Of a DNA stretch of 64,000 bases, positions 42,399-51,872 are shown in pieces. Source of the stretch: Stackebrandtia endophytica. GTDB taxonomy: Bacteria > Actinomycetota > Actinomycetes > Mycobacteriales > Micromonosporaceae. Each line of letters opens with the position of its first letter. Position 1 is the first letter of the stretch. The translations under genes and the position numbers were made by a program. The notes below the pieces were generated by a model, which ran no database searches, had not been told where the DNA came from, and was given only the letters and a program-made list of their open reading frames with translations. The stretch lies in contig NZ_VFOW01000001.1 of NCBI RefSeq assembly GCF_006716355.1, forward strand, positions 3,596,001 to 3,660,000, given 5' to 3'.

Positions 42399-42802
42399 TG
42401 TCCACCTACCGTTCACTGCTCGGTGGAGTCGATTGGTCACGGAAACGAACGAAACCGTGGCGAGCTTAGCATCGGAGTTTGTCGATGGCTAGGGATTCGT
42501 TCGGAGCTTTATGGAGTGGGGTTCGGGTCGATCCGGGCGACGTGGCATCCCGCCGTCGAATCCCCGGATTGCAAGCGCCGCAACCAAGCCGTGTGAAGTC
42601 GGCAAGCGGGTACTTCCGGAAGGGCTCCGTCGCATGACACTCCTATGTGAACTTAAATCAACACTAGACGCAACGCTGTCGAAGCCGTACTATCCGTTCT
42701 TGGTAACGAGTTCGACACCGTGGGAGCGTCCACATCGGTGTCGCATCGCGAATCCCCATGCTGTGCTCGCGGCTCGTTTCCTTAACGCACTGGAGGTCAG
42801 AC
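42399..42802. promoter_or_regulatory. Divergent intergenic region driving both arms of the metabolite locus
   Basis: Contains a comparatively AT-rich patch (TGAACTTAAATCAACACTAG around 42646-42670) and no supported gene. Both operons must start here. GGAGG at 42792-42796 is the ribosome-binding site of the rightward gene. No pathway regulator is encoded nearby, so control must come from elsewhere or from a site in this stretch. Confidence 0.4.
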
Positions 42803-43393
42803 GTGCCACGACGCCCCCGAGTATTTCTAGCAGCCCCGTATTCACAATGGATGGACTTCGAGGCCGGATCCGTCGTCCCGCAATGGCGAGAACGGTTGGA
42901 GCGACTCAGATCGGCATTCCTCGCGGCCGGCTCCGAAGTGTTCAACGCACATCACAACGAGCGCTGGGGCGAACAGTGGCTCGCTCCCGAAGTCTGTACT
43001 CCGGCCGACTTCGCCGCCATGACCAGGTGTGACGTGGTCTGTGCTCTCATCGGTCGGCCCCCCTCCGGCGGCGTGGCGGTGGAACTGGGTTGGGCCTCGG
43101 CGCTGTCGAAGCCGGTCGTCCTGCTGGTCGATCCGATCGCGGGAGCCAGTCCGCTCATCACCGGGCTCGGCGCCGTCACCCGTACCGAGTACGCCGATGA
43201 GCCAACTCAGTGGAGCGACGTGGAGCTGCGGGCGATCGTCAAGCAAACACTGTGGATGGTCAACGGCGCTGTGCCGACCGACGACGCCGACACCGGGGTG
43301 GCGACCAATCTCGCCGGGCTCGACATCTCCGAGCACGTGCGGTTCTGCACGATAGACCGTTGTGGACACGAGTCCGCCACGGCCACCATTTGA
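42803..43393 (+). CDS. Nucleoside 2-deoxyribosyltransferase-like protein, possible CMP N-glycosidase
   Basis: 196 residues from a GTG with GGAGG 6 nt upstream. RVFLAAPYSQWMDFEAG is the substrate loop, CDVVCALIGRPPSGGVAVELGWASAL carries Asp and the nucleophile Glu94, and KPVVLLVD ends the core. The fold is that of nucleoside deoxyribosyltransferases. Homologues BlsM and MilB hydrolyse (hydroxymethyl-)CMP to free the base in blasticidin and mildiomycin pathways. Here it opens the rightward operon, beside a GT-B enzyme and near a radical SAM enzyme, so release of cytosine is the favoured role. The C-terminal 45 residues (ISEHVRFCTIDRCGHES) are extra. Confidence 0.7.
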   Translation: MPRRPRVFLAAPYSQWMDFEAGSVVPQWRERLERLRSAFLAAGSEVFNAHHNERWGEQWLAPEVCTPADFAAMTRCDVVCALIGRPPSGGVAVELGWASALSKPVVLLVDPIAGASPLITGLGAVTRTEYADEPTQWSDVELRAIVKQTLWMVNGAVPTDDADTGVATNLAGLDISEHVRFCTIDRCGHESATATI

Positions 43394-43473
43394 CATGACA
43401 CAACGGACATCGAGGATCCATGGGATCCGCCGGTATTCCATCCTTCATCGTCGACCAGTCTGCGGGAGCCACC

Positions 43474-44685
43474 GTGACCGACACCAAGACATCGATCGAA
43501 CTGGCCGTCAACGGCGGGGAGCCGATCCGTCCCCGACCGATATCCGTCAACGCCCGAATCGGCGCCGACACCCGGCAGGCACTCCTCGACCTGCTCGACG
43601 GCGACCACCCCACGTCCCTCTACTACGGCGGGGACCGGGCCCGGGAGCTGGAAGCCGCATTCGCCCGCTACCACTCTCCGACCGCGCACGCCGTGGCCGT
43701 CAACTCTGGCACCAGCGCCCTCCACCTGGCGTTGGCGGCAGCCGGGATCGGCCGCGGTGACGAGGTCATCATCCCCGCGCTGTGCTTCGTCGCCGCCGCC
43801 TCGGCGGTCGTTCAGCAGGGTGCGATCCCGGTGATCTGCGATGCCGAACCCGACGGGTTGACAATGGACGTCGCGATGGCCGAGTCCCTGATCACGGCGC
43901 GCACCAAGGCGATCATGCCCGTTCACTTCTGGGGCTATCCCTCGGATGTTCCCGCGCTGCGCCGATTGTGCGACCGACACGGATTGACCCTGATCGAGGA
44001 CGCCTGCCAGGCCCCGGGTGCCCCGGTCGGAGACACTCGCACCGGGATCCTGGCCGACTACGCCGCCTACAGCTTCAGCAACCGGAAGTTCATCCACTCC
44101 GGCGACGGCGGAATGGTTCTGTGCCACGACGCCGAAACCGCCGAGCGGCTGCGCTCGATATCCAACTACGGCAAGGGACCGGGCTGGGACGACTACCACC
44201 AACTCGGATACAGCTACCGGATGACCGAGCTGTGCGCACTGCTGGCGTTGGACGGACTCGCCCACCTGGACGAGGAGATCGCCGGTCGGCGGTATGCCGC
44301 CGATCTGTACCGTAAGGCGCTCGACGGCACACCGTTGGAACCGGTCGCCGAACGGCCCTGGGGTCGCGGCGTCTACTTCAAGCTGCCGATCCTGGTACCC
44401 AGGGACCGTATCCCCGACCGCAAGTTCATAGTGGACGCACTGGTCGCCGAGAATGTCAGCAGCCGGATACCGCACCGACCGGTGTACGAGATTCCCTGGC
44501 TCGCCGACTACCTGCGTGAGCACGACCGTTACCGCGGTGCCGAACAGTGTCCGGTGAGCGCCGACGCCCACCCCCGGTTGTTCGAGGTCGAGACCGGACC
44601 GAACCTGCCCGCCGACGAGGCGGCCCTATCGGTACGAGCGGTGCAGAAGGTGTGGGCCGCCGTGACCGGGGAGGTGACGTCATGA
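43474..44685 (+). CDS. DegT/DnrJ/EryC1 sugar aminotransferase (copy 1)
   Basis: 403 residues, fold type I PLP enzyme. The start IELAVNGGEPIRPRP is typical of the AHBA-synthase/scyllo-inosose-aminotransferase branch. PLP contacts include AVNSGTSALHLAL and LIEDACQAPGAP. The Schiff-base lysine is Lys205 in YSFSNRKFIHSGDGG, with SNRK replacing the more usual SxxK context. It transfers an amino group to a keto-sugar or keto-cyclitol. The start is taken at GTG 43474 behind GGGAG; an ATG at 43420 would add 18 residues. It overlaps the following gene by ATGA. Confidence 0.88.
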   Translation: MTDTKTSIELAVNGGEPIRPRPISVNARIGADTRQALLDLLDGDHPTSLYYGGDRARELEAAFARYHSPTAHAVAVNSGTSALHLALAAAGIGRGDEVIIPALCFVAAASAVVQQGAIPVICDAEPDGLTMDVAMAESLITARTKAIMPVHFWGYPSDVPALRRLCDRHGLTLIEDACQAPGAPVGDTRTGILADYAAYSFSNRKFIHSGDGGMVLCHDAETAERLRSISNYGKGPGWDDYHQLGYSYRMTELCALLALDGLAHLDEEIAGRRYAADLYRKALDGTPLEPVAERPWGRGVYFKLPILVPRDRIPDRKFIVDALVAENVSSRIPHRPVYEIPWLADYLREHDRYRGAEQCPVSADAHPRLFEVETGPNLPADEAALSVRAVQKVWAAVTGEVTS

Positions 44686-45824
44686 CCGTCGGCCCGCAAC
44701 CGGTCCTGTTGGCGTCGGTGTGCGACTTCGGTTGGGGCAGCGTCGGGAAACTCCGCCTCATCCTCGACGAGCTGTCCGGTGTGGACGTCGTGCTGGACCG
44801 CGATTCCAGTGTCACCGAGGTGGCGACGGGTCTCCTGTCGGACCGACACCGACTGGACCACCGTGAACCCGCCGAGGCGTCGGTCGCCCTGGTCATCAAC
44901 GATCCGAGCGCCGCCGACCGCCTGTCCCACAACGGTCTCCCGGTGATCTACGTGGACTCGCTGCCCTACCTGTGGGCCACCGAGGACGAGACTCCCGGCC
45001 CGGTCACCGTCTACTGTGCACAGCGCTGGCCCGGTCACGAGTCGCCCCGAGGCGGCCCATTGGCCGACCGTCGTGACGTCGAGTGGATCAATCCGATCAT
45101 GCCCCGCGCCCGAGGACGACGCGGCGGCAACGGCGCGGTCGTCAACGTCGGCGGCCTGCACAGCCATCTGGTGGACTCGGCGGCGGACGGCTATCTGCGG
45201 CTCGCGGTACTGCCGATGGTGGACCTGTTGATCGCGCGCGGCCACCGGGTGGCGGCGGTGTGCGGCAACCTGCCCAAATGGGCCTGCCGAGACCTGGCCG
45301 AGCTGCTGCCGGAGGGGACCGCGATCGGATCCCAGACACCCTACGAGTTCGAGTCCACATTGCGCGGCGCCGACCTCCTGGTCACCTCACCGGGGAGCAC
45401 CACGATCCTCCAGGCGGCGGGGCTCGGACTACCGACGATGCTGCTGCCACCGCAGAACCTCAGCCAGATCCTCAACGCCGAGATCTTCGCCGAGGACGGC
45501 CCCGGAGTCGTCCACTGGCCCGACACGGTCCTCGACCGCGCCACAGTGGAGACATTGCGTCCCCGGGGCGAGGAGGCCGTCCTGCACCACGTGTACTCCG
45601 CCATCGACCGAGCCGCCGAGTCACCCGAGGCCAGGGCCGACACCGCGACCCGTCTCGCCGCCGGACTGCACGACCTGCCCGCCGAAGGCGTGCTCGGTGC
45701 AGCGTTGGTCGACGGCCTCGGAACCGACGGCGCCAGGCAGATCGCCCGCCGGGTGCGCCAAGCCCTGCTGGCGCCCCACCACGTCCCCGCCCGCACCGAC
45801 CGCGCCACCGGGAGTCCACGATGA
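44682..45824 (+). CDS. GT-B glycosyltransferase resembling cytosylglucuronate synthases
   Basis: 380 residues. It begins PVLLASVCDFGWGSVGKLRLIL, with an acceptor-side glycine loop. The C-terminal donor half carries GADLLVTSPGSTTILQAAGLGLPTMLLPPQNLSQILNA, the GT28/GT1-like nucleotide-sugar site. The N-terminal phrase and size fit cytosylglucuronic acid synthases (BlsD/MilC group), which join cytosine to UDP-glucuronate. That identity is from memory and should be verified. It overlaps both neighbouring DegT genes by 4 bp, so expression is tightly coupled. Together with 42803 and 38906 it would complete a cytosine, cytosylglucuronate, decarboxylated nucleoside route. Confidence 0.6.
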   Translation: MTVGPQPVLLASVCDFGWGSVGKLRLILDELSGVDVVLDRDSSVTEVATGLLSDRHRLDHREPAEASVALVINDPSAADRLSHNGLPVIYVDSLPYLWATEDETPGPVTVYCAQRWPGHESPRGGPLADRRDVEWINPIMPRARGRRGGNGAVVNVGGLHSHLVDSAADGYLRLAVLPMVDLLIARGHRVAAVCGNLPKWACRDLAELLPEGTAIGSQTPYEFESTLRGADLLVTSPGSTTILQAAGLGLPTMLLPPQNLSQILNAEIFAEDGPGVVHWPDTVLDRATVETLRPRGEEAVLHHVYSAIDRAAESPEARADTATRLAAGLHDLPAEGVLGAALVDGLGTDGARQIARRVRQALLAPHHVPARTDRATGSPR

Positions 45825-47053
45825 CCGATCTGACGACGTCGATACGGCAACGGATCCGCCGATCCGGGGCACCACGTTTCGACACCGACGCCCTCGCGGC
45901 GCTGTGGCCGGTATACGGCGAACCCGAACGACGGGCATTGGAGCGGGTACTGGCCTCGGGGCGATGGTCCAGGTTGAAGGACCCCGATTGGAGTCGCGGT
46001 GAGGCGGGGCTCTTCGAGCAGGACTTCGCCGCCCACCTCGGTGTCGACCGGGCGCTGGCGGTCAGCACCGGGACCCTCGCCATCGAACTCGGACTCCTCG
46101 CCTTGGGAGTCCGCCGCGGCGACGAGGTGATCGTGCAGGCCGGGACCTTCTTCGGTTCCGTCACCCCGATACTGCGCATCGGCGCCCGCCCGGTATTCGT
46201 CGACCTGGACGAGGACACCCTGACCATCGACCCCGACGCGGTGGCCGCCGCCGTGACCCCCGCGACTCGCGCGGTCATCGCGGTTCACCTGGCGGGACTG
46301 CCCGCCGACCTCGACCGGTTGACCGCCCTCTGCGATCGGCACGGCATCGGCCTGCTGGAGGACTGCGCACAGGCGGTCGGCACCACGTGGCGGAACCGGC
46401 CGGTGGGCACCATCGGTGACGTCGGCGCTTTCAGCCTGCAACAGGAGAAGATGCTGCAGGCGGGTGAGGGTGGTGTGATCGTGTGCCGCGACCCCGCCGT
46501 CGCGGATCGGGCATTCGCCTTCCACCAGGGTTTCAGTATGCCGGGATCTCCGGTACCCGACCGGCACGAACTGGCCGCCAACATGCGGCTGTCGTCGTTT
46601 CAAGCCGCGATCGCCGGCGCACAGCTGACGCGGCTGGACGAACAGATCGCGCGACGGTCGGCCACCGCCGAACTGTTCGCCTCACTGCTGAAACCCGACG
46701 ACCCGGTGGAACTGACCGCCTCGCATCCCGGCACCACTAGGTGGAGTCCGTACAGTCTGCCGCTGCGGTTGCGCCCCGATCGTCCCGCCGCGTTGACACA
46801 ACGCCTGTTGGTGGACCTGCTGGCCGATGAGGGCCTACCGGTGTTCGAGGGGCATCTCGAACCGGTGTATCAGCGGCCGATATTCCTCGACAACGAGTTC
46901 GACTACCGCGACACCGGTTGTCCGGTAACCGAACGCGCCAGCCGGGAACACCTCGTCGTGCTGCAGCCGTTCCTGTTGTCGCCACCGGAGTGGACACACC
47001 GTCTGGTGGAGCTCCTCCGGGATGTCCGCGACGCCGTACGGGCCGAGTCGTGA
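45821..47053 (+). CDS. DegT/DnrJ/EryC1 sugar aminotransferase (copy 2)
   Basis: 410 residues. PLP-site elements are ALAVSTGTLAIELGLLALG, GLLEDCAQAVGTTW and Lys210 in FSLQQEKMLQAGEGG, a QQxK context as in sugar aminotransferases acting on nucleotide- or free keto-sugars. The N-terminal YGEPERRALERVLASGRWS is the common substrate-arm region. It is divergent in sequence from copy 1, so the two probably aminate different keto-sugars. It overlaps the upstream gene by ATGA and the downstream oxidoreductase by GTGA. Confidence 0.87.
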   Translation: MTDLTTSIRQRIRRSGAPRFDTDALAALWPVYGEPERRALERVLASGRWSRLKDPDWSRGEAGLFEQDFAAHLGVDRALAVSTGTLAIELGLLALGVRRGDEVIVQAGTFFGSVTPILRIGARPVFVDLDEDTLTIDPDAVAAAVTPATRAVIAVHLAGLPADLDRLTALCDRHGIGLLEDCAQAVGTTWRNRPVGTIGDVGAFSLQQEKMLQAGEGGVIVCRDPAVADRAFAFHQGFSMPGSPVPDRHELAANMRLSSFQAAIAGAQLTRLDEQIARRSATAELFASLLKPDDPVELTASHPGTTRWSPYSLPLRLRPDRPAALTQRLLVDLLADEGLPVFEGHLEPVYQRPIFLDNEFDYRDTGCPVTERASREHLVVLQPFLLSPPEWTHRLVELLRDVRDAVRAES

Positions 47054-48171
47054 TCGCGCCGGTCGGAGTGGCCGTGGTGGGTTGCGGCTTCGCCTCCGAC
47101 TTCTACCTCGCAACGTTGGCGGCGCACCCCGGAATCCGGGTCACCGCGTTGTACGACCGGATCGCCGAGCGGGCCGAGCGGGCCGCCGAGCGGTTCGGGG
47201 TACCGGTTGCCGAGAACCTGAGCGCGCTCGTCGACCGCGAGGACACGCTGTTGGTGGTGAACCTGACCAACCCGGCCGGCCACGCCGAGGTAACCGAGGC
47301 GGCGTTGTCGGCCGGCCGGCACGTCTACTCGGAGAAACCACTCACCCTGGATCTGGCCGCGGCCAACCGATTGGTGAAACTCGCCGACTCCCAACGACTC
47401 GTGCTGGCCTGCGCACCGGCCAATGTGCTCGGTGAGTCCATACAGACGCTGTGGCGCGAGATTCGGTCGGGCGCCATCGGGGCTCCCCGGCTGGTATACG
47501 CCGAGCTCGACGACGGTGCGGTGCACGCCATGCGATACCGGGAGTGGCTCAACGACACCGGTGTGCCGTGGCCCTACCGGGACGAGTTCGAGATGGGATG
47601 CGTCCTGGAGCACGCCGGTTACCAGCTGCAACCGCTCACCAGTATGTTCGGGCCGATTCGTCGGGTCGCGGCCGAGGCGACAACGGTGATGCCCGACAAG
47701 TTCCCACCCGACGAGTCGGGGCCGCTCGGACCCGACTTCGCCACGGCCACACTCACCTTCGAGACCGGTGTCGTGGCCAGGTTGACCTGCAGCACCGTCG
47801 CCCCCAAGGACCATTCGCTGACCGTCATCGGAGACGGTGGGGTACTGCGCCTGGCCGACTGTTGGGACTTCGGCTCACCGATCACGGCGCGAATCGTCGG
47901 CGACTGGGAGCACAGCTACTTGACCCGTCCCACGCCGGTCGAACCGGTGCGGTCCTACACCCCACACGAGTTCGAATACGCCGACCACCGAATGGATTTC
48001 GCGCGTGGCGTAGCCGAGGCGGTGGAGGCCGCCGTCACCGGTCGGCCGTGCCGACTCGGTGCGGCCCAGGCTCTGCACGTCCTGGAGGCCACCCTCGCGA
48101 TCAGTCGCGGTGAATCCATCGACATCACCTCGGAGTTCACACCACCGGAACCGGAGGACTGGGCGCGTTGA
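47050..48171 (+). CDS. Gfo/Idh/MocA family oxidoreductase (copy 2)
   Basis: 373 residues. The Rossmann start is VAVVGCGFASDFYLATLAAHPG, the catalytic EKP lies in HVYSEKPLTLDLAAAN, and the C-terminal domain has EMGCVLEHAGYQLQPLTSMFGPI in place of the more usual GGxxxDxGxH, so the catalytic layout may differ from copy 1. The GTG start overlaps the DegT stop (GTGA). An oxidoreductase next to an aminotransferase is a frequent pair for making amino sugars (3-keto formation, then transamination). Confidence 0.86.
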   Translation: MIAPVGVAVVGCGFASDFYLATLAAHPGIRVTALYDRIAERAERAAERFGVPVAENLSALVDREDTLLVVNLTNPAGHAEVTEAALSAGRHVYSEKPLTLDLAAANRLVKLADSQRLVLACAPANVLGESIQTLWREIRSGAIGAPRLVYAELDDGAVHAMRYREWLNDTGVPWPYRDEFEMGCVLEHAGYQLQPLTSMFGPIRRVAAEATTVMPDKFPPDESGPLGPDFATATLTFETGVVARLTCSTVAPKDHSLTVIGDGGVLRLADCWDFGSPITARIVGDWEHSYLTRPTPVEPVRSYTPHEFEYADHRMDFARGVAEAVEAAVTGRPCRLGAAQALHVLEATLAISRGESIDITSEFTPPEPEDWAR

Positions 48172-48198
48172 CCACGCCCCGAGACGAAGGGAATCCCC

Positions 48199-49065
48199 AT
48201 GCCCCAAGTGAGCGTCATCATCCCGTTGTACGGCGATCACGCCGGGAGGTACACCGTCCCCGCGGTGGCTCGCGCCTGGTTGGAACAGTCGGTGGAAGTG
48301 GAGGTCATCGTCGCCACCGCCGGCGATCTGCCGTTGCCGGCGCTGCCCGACACGCATCGGATGAGGGTGGTCCGGGCCGACGAGTCTCTGAACGCGCCCG
48401 GGTTGCTGCGCAACGAGGGCGTCGGCCACGCCACATCGGAATGGCTCTACCTCACCGATTCCGATGTGGCCCCATTGGACACCGACTTCCTCCGGCAGGC
48501 CGTCGAACTGGCCGCCGACGGTGCGTTCGTCCAACCGACCATGCTGCGGTTGGTGGGTGCTCCACCTCCAGGGCACCTGTCGCAGTGGCGGATCGATCGT
48601 GACGGGCAGACCCGGTCGTTCTGTCATGTGGCCACCGGAACCGACGGGCTGCTGCGCCCGGTGCCGGGGGAACGATACGGCTGGGACGAGGGGGCTCCCA
48701 TGGTGGAGCCGCCACCGGGGCACGGCTACGAGGAGGATTCACCGGGTTTGGACCTGCGCCCGATGTTCCACTGGGGATCGATCTTCCTGCGGCGGGAGCT
48801 GTTCGATCGGTTGGGCGGCTACTGCGACCGGTATCTGGGCTGGGGTTGCGAGGACGAGGATCTGCTGATGAAGATCGCCGGCAGTGGTCCCCGGTTGCTG
48901 GCGTGGCGGGACGCCGCGCACCTCGAAATGATCCACTTCGAACATTCCAGACCATACAGTGACGAGTTCGAGGTCAACCTGGAACTGTTCCGCCGCAGGC
49001 GGAGCCTGGGGGTCGAGGCGATGATCGCCCAGGATCGGGCCGGCGAGACCGAAACCCTTGCCTGA
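48199..49065 (+). CDS. GT-A (family 2-like) glycosyltransferase with galactosyltransferase-type C-terminus
   Basis: 288 residues. VSVIIPLYGDHAGRYTVPAVARAWL is the nucleotide-binding start, EWLYLTDSDVAPLD contains the DxD metal site (DSD), and RLGGYCDRYLGWGCEDEDLLMKI is the conserved acceptor motif (WGxEDxD) of Glyco_transf_7C-type enzymes. It has no membrane helices and is a soluble transferase. It is 27 bp after the oxidoreductase in the same operon and is distinct from the two large paralogues. It would add a sugar to the pathway product; donor unknown. Confidence 0.85.
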   Translation: MPQVSVIIPLYGDHAGRYTVPAVARAWLEQSVEVEVIVATAGDLPLPALPDTHRMRVVRADESLNAPGLLRNEGVGHATSEWLYLTDSDVAPLDTDFLRQAVELAADGAFVQPTMLRLVGAPPPGHLSQWRIDRDGQTRSFCHVATGTDGLLRPVPGERYGWDEGAPMVEPPPGHGYEEDSPGLDLRPMFHWGSIFLRRELFDRLGGYCDRYLGWGCEDEDLLMKIAGSGPRLLAWRDAAHLEMIHFEHSRPYSDEFEVNLELFRRRRSLGVEAMIAQDRAGETETLA

Positions 49066-49116
49066 CGATTTCCGCACCGGTGCGACACCGGACCGAACCG
49101 ACAGGAGAATGTAACG

Positions 49117-50808
49117 GTGGGTTACATAGATGTCAGCGCCGTCTCACACACCCTCCCCAATGGGAGAGTGCTGTTCTCCGACGTGTCGTTGCGAGTGGGA
49201 GAGGGCGCCAAGGTCGCGTTGGTCGGCCCCAACGGCGCGGGGAAGACCACGCTGCTGCGAATGGTCGCGGGAGACCTGCCGGTAACCGTGGGGGGAATCA
49301 AACGGGTGGGAACCGTCGGCGTCATGCGTCAGTTCATCGGGTCCATCGCCGATGACTCCACACTGGAGGACCTGGCGATCTCCCTGTTGCCCGATACCAC
49401 TCGGGACGCCGCCGAACGATTGAGGCTGACCGAGGCCGCGATCGTCGAGTCCGACACCGAGAAGAACCAGCTGCGATACGCCGAGGCGCTGGTCGCCTGG
49501 GGGGAGAAGGGTGGGTACGACGCCGAGGTCACCTTCGATACGGCCGCGACCCTGGTTCTCGGCCTGCCCTGGGACCGGGCCAAACACCGCAAGGTGGTCA
49601 CGCTGTCCGGCGGTGAACAGAAGAAGTTCGCCCTCGAACTGCTGCTCAACGGCAGCGACGACGTGCTGCTGCTGGACGAACCGGACAACTTCCTCGACGT
49701 CCCCGGAAAACGTTGGCTGGAACAGAAACTGGCCGGCTCCGACAAGAGTGTCTTGTATGTCTCCCACGACCGGGAACTGCTCGCCAACACGGCGCAGCGG
49801 GTCGTCACCGTCGAAGCCGACTCGGCGTGGACCCATGTCGGCGGATTCGAGACCTGGCATGAGACCCGGCTGGCCCGCAATGACCGGCTCGACGAACGGC
49901 GGCGTCAGTGGGACGACGAGCACGACCGGCTCAAACGCATGGTCGCCATGTACAAGCAACAGGCGATGCTCAGTGCCGCGATGGCGTCGCGCTACAAGGC
50001 GGCCAAGACCCGGCTCGCCCGATTCGAGGCCTCCGGGGCGCCACCGCCCAAGCCGAAGGAACAGGACATCCGGATGCAACTGGGTGGCGGTCGGACCGGG
50101 AAGAGGTCGGTGATCTGTCGGGAGTTGGAACTGGACGATCTGACCTTCCCCTTCGACCTGGAGGTCTGGTATGACGACCGCGTCGCGGTACTGGGCGCCA
50201 ACGGAACCGGCAAGTCCCACTTCCTTCGGTTGTTGGGCCGAGGCGGCACCGACCCCGATCCGGCGACGGTTTCGGCACTGCGCCCAGTCGCCCATAGTGG
50301 AGTAGCAAGGTTGGGGGCCCGGGTGGTTCCCGGGCACTTCTCCCAAACCCATGACCGTCCGGAGCTGGTCGGCCAGACCCTGTCGGAGGTGCTGTGGCAG
50401 GGCGACGACGCCCGGCCGAGCCTTCCCCGACACGACGGCATCCGGGCGCTGTCCCGGTACGAACTCGCCGGACAACTCGACCAACGGTTCGAAACCCTCT
50501 CCGGTGGCCAACAGGCCCGGTTCCTGATCCTGCTGTTGGAACTGTCCGGCGCCACGCTGTTGCTCCTCGACGAGCCCACCGACAACCTCGACCTCGCCTC
50601 GGCCGACGCCCTGGAGGCGGGCCTGTCCGCCTTCGAGGGCACCGTCATCGCGGTGACCCACGACCGGTGGTTTGCGCGAGGCTTCGACCGATACCTGTTG
50701 TTCCAAGGCGACGGCGAGGTGATCGAGGTGCCCGAACCGGTGTGGGACGTACAATCTCGGAGTGCCGGTTCCGGAGGAGGAACGGCAGCGCCACCGTCGA
50801 CCGACTAG
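49117..50808 (+). CDS. ABC-F family ATPase
   Basis: 563 residues with two ATP-binding cassettes and no membrane segments. Walker A sites are GPNGAGKTT and GANGTGKSH, signatures LSGGEQKKF and LSGGQQARF, Walker B LLLDEPDNFLD and LLLDEPTDNLD. The linker DEHDRLKRMVAMYKQQAMLSAAMASRYKAA forms the arm that reaches the ribosome in this class. ABC-F proteins either act as translation factors or protect the ribosome from antibiotics. A very similar type is a general actinobacterial gene, so it may be housekeeping. Its place inside the operon of a putative translation inhibitor makes self-protection attractive. Confidence 0.9.
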   Translation: MGYIDVSAVSHTLPNGRVLFSDVSLRVGEGAKVALVGPNGAGKTTLLRMVAGDLPVTVGGIKRVGTVGVMRQFIGSIADDSTLEDLAISLLPDTTRDAAERLRLTEAAIVESDTEKNQLRYAEALVAWGEKGGYDAEVTFDTAATLVLGLPWDRAKHRKVVTLSGGEQKKFALELLLNGSDDVLLLDEPDNFLDVPGKRWLEQKLAGSDKSVLYVSHDRELLANTAQRVVTVEADSAWTHVGGFETWHETRLARNDRLDERRRQWDDEHDRLKRMVAMYKQQAMLSAAMASRYKAAKTRLARFEASGAPPPKPKEQDIRMQLGGGRTGKRSVICRELELDDLTFPFDLEVWYDDRVAVLGANGTGKSHFLRLLGRGGTDPDPATVSALRPVAHSGVARLGARVVPGHFSQTHDRPELVGQTLSEVLWQGDDARPSLPRHDGIRALSRYELAGQLDQRFETLSGGQQARFLILLLELSGATLLLLDEPTDNLDLASADALEAGLSAFEGTVIAVTHDRWFARGFDRYLLFQGDGEVIEVPEPVWDVQSRSAGSGGGTAAPPSTD

Positions 50809-50910
50809 CCACTGAGGATGGTGGACCGGCCGGACGGCCCGAACCCGTCGAACGGTCGCCGACCCGGCTACCGGTGGCGCGACACCACGACGACACCGGG
50901 AAAACGACAC

Positions 50911-51840
50911 GTGACAATGGACATGGACCTGCCCAAACTGCTCGCCGCGTTCGGGAGCACGCCCATCGGGGAACCGGAGGTCCTCGCTGGCGGCGAGGAC
51001 AATCTCAACCTCCGCACCGAAACCGACCGTGGGGACGTCGTGGTACGCAGATACCTGCTGTCACCGGCGATGCGGGTCGGCGCCGAACTCGAACTCGTCG
51101 ACTACCTGGCCCGGCGCGGCTACCCCACGCCAGGTCCCCTATCCACTGTCGATGGTGGATTCCTGGTTGACGACGGCGCCCCGGTCGCGGTCTTTCCGTT
51201 CGTGACCGGAGACGTCCCCGCCGAACTCACCGCGGATCTGGCCGCGCAGACCGGGGAACTCCTCGCCCGGATGCACGTGCTCACCGCAGGTTGGACCGAC
51301 GCCCGGATTCCCGAGTTCGACCGAGTGGCCGCGCTGCGCCACAGCGCCGCCGAGCCGCCCGAACTGGCCGGAACCGACACCTGGACCGCCTGCGTCACCG
51401 ACTTCCTCGACCGACGCCACGACGCACTGTCGGACTTGTCCGACCTGCCCACCGGACCGCTGCACCACGACCTACACCGCCAGAACCTGCTCGTTCGTGA
51501 CGGCGAGATCGTGGCGGTACTCGACTTCGACGAACTCAACCGGGGACCACTGCTGATCGACCTCGCCCGCACCCTGTTCTATCTGGCCGTGGAGCGTCCG
51601 GACCGTCGGCTGCCCGTGGAAGCGGCGAACGCCATCGTCGCCGGATACCAACGGGCCAGGATGCTCACACCGGCCGAGCGCGATCTACTGCCCGCCTGCT
51701 TCGAACTGGTCGCCCTGGCCGATGCCGCAATCTTTTTGCGCGACAACGCCGATGAGGACTGGCTGTCCGAGGTGGACGAATGCCACAGCTGGCAGGTGTA
51801 TCTGGCCAACCCCGACCTCGAACCGCTCGCCGGCACCTGA
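50911..51840 (+). CDS. Aminoglycoside-phosphotransferase-fold kinase
   Basis: About 309 residues. The start is uncertain among GTG 50911, ATG 50917 and ATG 50923; the upstream frame to 50818 looks unstructured. The N-lobe has VLAGGEDNLNLRTETDRGDVVVRRYL (nucleotide loop and lysine/arginine). The C-lobe has the Brenner motif GPLHHDLHRQNLLV and the metal motif AVLDFDELNRGPLLIDLA. It phosphorylates a hydroxyl of a sugar or small molecule. In the metabolite locus it could inactivate the product for self-resistance or activate a free sugar. It ends 33 bp from the convergent paralogous glycosyltransferase. Confidence 0.82.
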   Translation: MTMDMDLPKLLAAFGSTPIGEPEVLAGGEDNLNLRTETDRGDVVVRRYLLSPAMRVGAELELVDYLARRGYPTPGPLSTVDGGFLVDDGAPVAVFPFVTGDVPAELTADLAAQTGELLARMHVLTAGWTDARIPEFDRVAALRHSAAEPPELAGTDTWTACVTDFLDRRHDALSDLSDLPTGPLHHDLHRQNLLVRDGEIVAVLDFDELNRGPLLIDLARTLFYLAVERPDRRLPVEAANAIVAGYQRARMLTPAERDLLPACFELVALADAAIFLRDNADEDWLSEVDECHSWQVYLANPDLEPLAGT

Positions 51841-51872
51841 CTCTGTAGCGGAAGGCGCCGTGCGGAACCGGC

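Noticed and set aside
38245..48171. Kanosamine-type (NtdA/NtdB/NtdC) amino-sugar pathway as the sole explanation
   Set aside because: Aminotransferase, phosphatase and oxidoreductase are present, but the HAD protein looks MtnX-like, the genes are in different operons, and the N-glycosidase-like and radical SAM genes would be left unexplained.
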